A program made the position numbers and the translations under genes. Of a stretch of 6,640 nucleotides of DNA, positions 6,036-6,640 are shown piece after piece. The DNA is from Hyphomicrobiales bacterium (lineage in GTDB: Bacteria > Pseudomonadota > Alphaproteobacteria > Rhizobiales > Hyphomicrobiaceae), in the NCBI GenBank assembly GCA_017304275.1, contig JAFKKW010000444.1, forward strand, positions 1 through 6,640, written 5' to 3'. Each line of letters begins with the position of its first letter. Position 1 is the stretch's first letter. The notes below the pieces were generated by a model. That model had not been told where the DNA came from. It worked only from the letters and a program-made list of their open reading frames with translations, and did not search any database.

Positions 6036-6640
6036 ATGAGAAGTTTGGCATCGGCCGGGGTTGTCGTCTGCGGCGTCGCTCTGGCGCTGATCGCCTCGTC
6101 TGCGGAACTGCGCGCAGCGGACAAACGCGGCTATTCGCTCTTCAGCCCGACTCCCGACAGCCTCCTGCGCGATATGTCGACGGACCGTCCGGACAAGACC
6201 GAGAGCCCCTATACGGTCGACGCCGGCCGCATGCAGATCGAAACCAACCTCGTCGCCTATACGCACGACCGCCAGGACGGCATCACGACCCGCGCCTTCG
6301 ACATCCTGCCGTTCAACCTCAAGATCGGCTTGGACAGCAGCACGGACCTGCAGCTCGTTTACGGCACATACAGCCGTGTCCGCGCATTAGGAAACGGCGC
6401 AACGGAGACCAACGCCGGCACCGGAGACCTCGTGGTCCGCCTGAAGCACAACATCTGGGGCAACGACGGCGGCCCGACCGCATTCGCACTCATGCCGTTC
6501 GTAAAAATTCCCACCAACGGCATGCAAAGCCTGAACGACGACGTCGAAGGCGGCATCATCGTGCCGCTCGCCCGCAACGGCCTCGTCGCCACCTCCGTCT
6601 TCGTCGCCATCGCGGCGTGGAACGAGTTCCTGTTCGCGCT
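6036..6640 (+). CDS. Outer-membrane transporter-like protein (phenol-degradation MetA family), truncated at window edge, with anomalous 3' end
   Basis: This is a secreted, probably outer-membrane beta-barrel protein of the family annotated as 'putative MetA-pathway of phenol degradation' or simply 'transporter'; its substrate is unknown. The ATG at 6036 has a ribosome site AGGGGGA 10 nt upstream. Residues 1-27 form a Sec signal peptide ending LRA. The mature part shows the family's STDRPDKTESPYTVDAGRMQ (48-67, start of barrel), DILPFNLKIGLDSSTDLQLV (89-108), GTGDLVVRLKHNIWGNDGGP (128-147), ALMPFVKIPT (151-160) and VEGGIIVPLA (170-179). From residue 180 on the sequence no longer looks like this family: it becomes a hydrophobic helix ending AAWNEFLFA, typical of MalG-type ABC permeases. 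The frame is open to the right edge, so the real C-terminus is not visible. Two Fur-like boxes in front suggest metal-responsive control. Confidence 0.75.
   Translation, partial: MRSLASAGVVVCGVALALIASSAELRAADKRGYSLFSPTPDSLLRDMSTDRPDKTESPYTVDAGRMQIETNLVAYTHDRQDGITTRAFDILPFNLKIGLDSSTDLQLVYGTYSRVRALGNGATETNAGTGDLVVRLKHNIWGNDGGPTAFALMPFVKIPTNGMQSLNDDVEGGIIVPLARNGLVATSVFVAIAAWNEFLFA
6573..6640 (+). other. MalG-type ABC permease-like segment fused in frame
   Basis: The last 22 complete codons (residues 180-201 of the frame starting at 6036) read as RNGLVATSVF and then VAIAAWNEFLFA. This resembles the membrane helix after the EAA loop in carbohydrate ABC transporter permeases, where LPLARPGLVA...WNEFLFAL is usual. 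An outer-membrane barrel should instead continue with amphipathic strands. The switch falls at VPLA (6561-6572), a short string common to both families. Whether this is a natural fusion or an artefact cannot be decided from the window. Similarity is judged by eye over about 22 residues. Confidence 0.55.

Noticed and set aside
5994..6266. 90-codon minus-strand frame running through the twin palindromes and the start of the outer-membrane gene.
   Set aside because: It overlaps the well-supported signal peptide and conserved barrel start on the plus strand and shows no domain of its own.
1..6640. CRISPR arrays, tRNA/rRNA genes, insertion sequences, phage or defence modules.
   Set aside because: Reading both strands, I found no direct repeat array, RNA gene signature, transposase, integrase or defence-type protein domain.

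Overview
The window is GC-rich bacterial chromosome, most likely from an alphaproteobacterium. That placement is an inference from the style of the CyoA/CyoB proteins and the codon use; no rRNA or other marker gene is present. It has two halves separated by a divergent promoter region at about 4082-4310.

The left half (1-4081) lies on the minus strand. It is a cytochrome bo3-type ubiquinol oxidase operon in the order cyoA, cyoB, cyoC, cyoD. cyoD runs off the left edge after 88 codons. The genes are tightly packed: 70 nt between cyoA and cyoB, 1 nt between cyoB and cyoC, and a 4-nt ATGA overlap between cyoC and cyoD. CyoB keeps every heme, CuB, proton-channel and quinone-site residue I could check. 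CyoA has a lipoprotein signal and lacks the CuA ligands, so the enzyme oxidises quinol rather than cytochrome c. The four subunits form one inner-membrane proton-pumping terminal oxidase.

The right half lies on the plus strand. Divergent from cyoA is a 442-residue major facilitator protein of the metabolite:H+ symporter (MHS) type (4311-5639), followed by a bulged hairpin that may be a terminator. Next is a 62-codon reading frame whose second half looks like the wing and following helix of a MarR-family regulator. It is too short to be a complete regulator and is probably a remnant.

The last 750 bases hold the most interesting material. Two closely related 17-19 bp perfect palindromes with 7-1-7 Fur-box geometry bracket a plausible sigma70 promoter. 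This promoter faces a secreted protein (6036 to the right edge) of the outer-membrane 'MetA-pathway of phenol degradation' transporter-like family. That protein changes character abruptly near base 6573: its last ~22 codons read like the C-terminal part of a MalG-type sugar ABC permease, including an AAWNEFLFA motif. This is either a sequence or assembly chimera at the window edge or a real in-frame recombination.

I see no CRISPR array, tRNA, rRNA, insertion sequence or complete mobile element. I do not find a convincing new multi-gene system. The palindrome-controlled outer-membrane gene and its hybrid 3' end are the points most worth following up.
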